Origin: Lutibacter profundi
Lineage (GTDB): Bacteria; Bacteroidota; Bacteroidia; Flavobacteriales; Flavobacteriaceae
NCBI RefSeq assembly: GCF_001543325.1
Contig: NZ_CP013355.1
Coordinates: 1,828,001-1,892,000 of the forward strand
DNA: 64,000 nt
Direction: 5' to 3'
Shown: piece after piece, positions 62,301 to 64,000 of the stretch
How the letters are laid out: each line of letters starts with the position of its first letter
Position numbering within the stretch: the stretch's first letter is position 1
Translations under genes and position numbers: made by a program
Notes under the pieces: generated by a model
Seen by the model: only the letters and a program-made list of their open reading frames with translations
Database searches by the model: none
Told to the model about the DNA's origin: nothing

Positions 62301-62766
62301 AAATATCTTCTACAACTGAAGCATCTCCACCAATTACATAAATTTTATCATCTATTAATATTGAACCAAAAGAATGCACTCCATTTTTCATAGAAGAAAG
62401 TTTTGTATACGAAATGCGTTGTTTTAAGTTTCTCCTTTCAGAAATTTTTACTTCTTCTAGTTTATTTAAATCAATTAATAGATTAACTGAATAATTTTTT
62501 TTCTGTGGAACATAGGGAACTTCTAACTCTTTATATGCTATATGCGAGAAACGAATAACATCATTTTTTACAATAACATAAGGAAATTTCAAGTAGTAAT
62601 TTCCTTTTTCATTAGTTACAGCTCCTCTATTTATTCCTTCCATATACACATTAACACCTTCAATAGGTTTATTGGTATTGGCATCTACTACTTTTCCTTC
62701 AATATACTGTGAAAAAGATAAAAATGTTGAAAGCGAAAAGATTAAAAACAATGTAATTTTTTTCAT
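62287..62766 (-). CDS. Carboxypeptidase-like regulatory domain protein, 5' part of interrupted kelch gene
   Basis: A 159-residue frame with a signal peptide (FLIFSLSTFLSFS). Residues 19-105 form a CarboxypepD_reg-like beta sandwich (YIEGKVVDANTNKPIEGVNV, GAVTNEKGNYYLKFP), and the end starts a kelch blade (DDKIYVIGGDASV) before a premature TGA at 62287-62289. The kelch part continues in the +1 frame from 62300. The truncated product would still be exported. Confidence 0.75.
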   Translation of the reverse strand: MKKITLFLIFSLSTFLSFSQYIEGKVVDANTNKPIEGVNVYMEGINRGAVTNEKGNYYLKFPYVIVKNDVIRFSHIAYKELEVPYVPQKKNYSVNLLIDLNKLEEVKISERRNLKQRISYTKLSSMKNGVHSFGSILIDDKIYVIGGDASVVEDIYENS

Positions 62767-62944
62767 AATTCGTTTATTGTGATTGCCTCAATAATTAAGC
62801 CTATTTAAATTCATATTAATATATTGTTTTTCAATTAAATTTTAACAAAAAAATATTTATTTGTTAATTTTCAATTATTTACTGCTTGTTGTTGCTTTTT
62901 TTATGAAATTTGCTCAAAATTTAAACTTAATAAAATTATTAAAG

Positions 62945-63934
62945 ATGAAAGTAGCTGTTGTAGGTGCAACCGGAATGGTAGGAAATGTGATGTTGAAAGT
63001 TTTAGAAGAACGAAATTTTCCGTTTACTGACTTAATCCTTGTCGCTTCTGAGCGATCAGTTGGTAAACAAATCTCCTACAAAGGAACAGATTATACGGTT
63101 ATTGGATTACAAGATGCTGTTGATTTAAAACCTGAAATTGCTTTATTTTCTGCAGGAGGAACAACATCAGAAATTTGGGCACCTAAATTTGCTGAAGCAG
63201 GAACAACTGTAATAGACAATTCATCAGCTTGGAGAATGGATCCTACTAAAAAGTTAGTAGTACCTGAAATTAACGGAGATGTACTAACTAAAGATGATAA
63301 AATTATTGCAAATCCTAATTGTTCAACGATTCAATTGGTAATGGCTTTAGCTCCTTTACATAAAAAATATATCATGAAACGCGTGGTAATTTCTACCTAT
63401 CAATCGGTTTCAGGAACAGGTGTAAAAGCTGTGCAACAACTTGAAAATGAGGAGAATGGTATCAAGGGAGAAATGGCATATCATTATCCAATTAGCAGAA
63501 ATGCAATTCCGCATTGTGATGTGTTTTTAGAAAATGGATACACCAAAGAAGAAATGAAATTGGTGAAAGAGCCTAAGAAAATTTTAAATGATAAATCGTT
63601 TACCGTTACTGCAACTGCGGTTCGTATTCCAACAGCAGGCGGACATTCTGAAGCTGTAAATGTTCAATTTGAAAACGATTTTAATGAAAGTGACGTCCGC
63701 AAATTATTAAATGAAACTTCTGGAGTGGTAGTTCAGGATAATTTAGATACAAATACGTATCCAATGCCTATTTATGCGCACAATAAAGATGACGTTTTTG
63801 TTGGACGAATTAGAAGAGATGAATCGCAATCCAAAACTCTAAATATGTGGATTGTTTCAGATAATTTACGTAAAGGTGCTGCTACCAATGCTATTCAAAT
63901 TGCTGAATATTTAATTAAAAATAACTTGGTTTAA
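62945..63934 (+). CDS. asd: Aspartate-semialdehyde dehydrogenase
   Basis: A 329-residue enzyme of the aspartate pathway (lysine, threonine, methionine and diaminopimelate synthesis). It has MKVAVVGATGMVGNVML (NADP-binding), FSAGGTTSE, the catalytic Cys in NPNCSTIQL and IPTAGGHSEAVNV. The ATG at 62945 places the Rossmann motif at the N-terminus; an upstream in-frame ATG at 62861 adds 28 residues with no family counterpart. A terminator follows. Confidence 0.97.
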   Translation: MKVAVVGATGMVGNVMLKVLEERNFPFTDLILVASERSVGKQISYKGTDYTVIGLQDAVDLKPEIALFSAGGTTSEIWAPKFAEAGTTVIDNSSAWRMDPTKKLVVPEINGDVLTKDDKIIANPNCSTIQLVMALAPLHKKYIMKRVVISTYQSVSGTGVKAVQQLENEENGIKGEMAYHYPISRNAIPHCDVFLENGYTKEEMKLVKEPKKILNDKSFTVTATAVRIPTAGGHSEAVNVQFENDFNESDVRKLLNETSGVVVQDNLDTNTYPMPIYAHNKDDVFVGRIRRDESQSKTLNMWIVSDNLRKGAATNAIQIAEYLIKNNLV

Positions 63935-63946
63935 ATAAAATTAAAA

Positions 63947-63978
63947 AAAAGACTGCCTTTTCAGGCAGCCTCTTTTGT
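63947..63978 (+). terminator. intrinsic terminator downstream of asd
   Basis: CTGCCT (63953-63958) and AGGCAG (63963-63968) pair around TTTC, with flanking A-run and T-rich CTCTTTTG. The stem is shorter than other terminators in this window. Confidence 0.65.
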
Positions 63979-64000
63979 TTTGGGGTTTCTTAGTGTTACT

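Larger units (their letters stand above)
61420..62766 (-). pseudogene. Kelch-repeat protein gene with two compensating frameshifts
   Basis: Joined across frames, 62766-61420 is a single CarboxypepD_reg plus kelch-propeller gene of about 449 codons (1347 bp, divisible by three). A +1 shift lies near 62290-62310 and a -1 shift near 61535-61560. After the second shift the original frame resumes with ILGGFRKNSYSLFPSRDLF and ends at TAA 61420-61422. Either two real indels or two sequencing errors explain it; programmed frameshifting is less likely because no slippery heptamer is evident. Confidence 0.6.

Noticed and set aside
62861-62944. Upstream ATG for asd
   Set aside because: It would add 28 hydrophobic residues before the NADP-binding motif of a cytosolic enzyme.

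Overview
The window is AT-rich and has a compact gene layout on both strands. It most likely comes from a member of the Flavobacteriaceae (phylum Bacteroidota). The support for this is: lipoprotein families restricted to this group (DUF4270, DUF4271, DUF4296, DUF4837, DUF5687); gliding/type IX secretion genes (gldH and an sprE/porW homologue); an F1Fo ATP synthase operon without atpD and atpC; an ATP synthase subunit a with a signal peptide and a periplasmic extension; and promoters of the Bacteroidota type (TTG, 17-23 bp, TAnnTTTG). The genus cannot be fixed from the sequence. Almost everything is chromosomal housekeeping. No insertion sequence, prophage, CRISPR array or rRNA was seen.

Layout. 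1-2403: a BtpA-family gene (cut by the window edge) divergent from psuK-psuG, the pseudouridine breakdown pair, with two palindromes between them. 2404-8938: glmS, a DUF4270 lipoprotein and a one-domain starch-synthase-like protein on the minus strand, then panC-panD and a flippase-like membrane protein on the plus strand. 8982-16813: radA, hemD, DUF4271, polyprenol-phosphate mannosyltransferase, pyrC, DUF4296, an epimerase and tyrS. 16827-24917: a LuxE-like acyl-protein synthetase, an ECF sigma factor with a partner that appears to combine an inner-membrane helix and an outer-membrane barrel, an ALDH7-type dehydrogenase, an AlbA_2 protein, an SDR and two lipoproteins.

24961-33714: the ATP synthase operon atpB-E-F-H-A-G with its own strong promoter. 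It is preceded by AtpZ/AtpI-like, bactofilin and SprE genes. It is followed by a striking array of 45-bp tandem repeats, each repeating the last codons and stop codon of atpG, between the atpG stop and the operon terminator. 33730-38415: an ABC exporter pair, three tandem paralogous membrane proteins and a PadR regulator; a PadR-like inverted repeat overlaps the promoter. 38570-42330: a ferredoxin-type reductase, LysE transporter, YwbE, a transglutaminase-like protein, a 49-codon small ORF in the largest gap, and a methyltransferase.

42349-49270: an M1 aminopeptidase, a subtilisin-like lipoprotein, an MBL hydrolase, tRNA-Cys with a clear promoter and terminator, folB and glnS. 49340-59735: an envelope block with lytic transglycosylase, OmpA-like protein, PBP1A, gldH and RicT-like genes, together with exonuclease III and an acyl-CoA synthetase. 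59850-63934: a ferredoxin next to a U32/TrhP-like tRNA hydroxylase, a kelch-repeat gene interrupted by two compensating frameshifts, and asd.

The most unusual items are the atpG-derived 3' repeat array, the candidate trans-envelope anti-sigma barrel, the PadR promoter/operator with its three paralogous targets, the palindromes between btpA and psuK, the broken kelch gene, and the 49-codon ORF beside a 21-bp tandem repeat.
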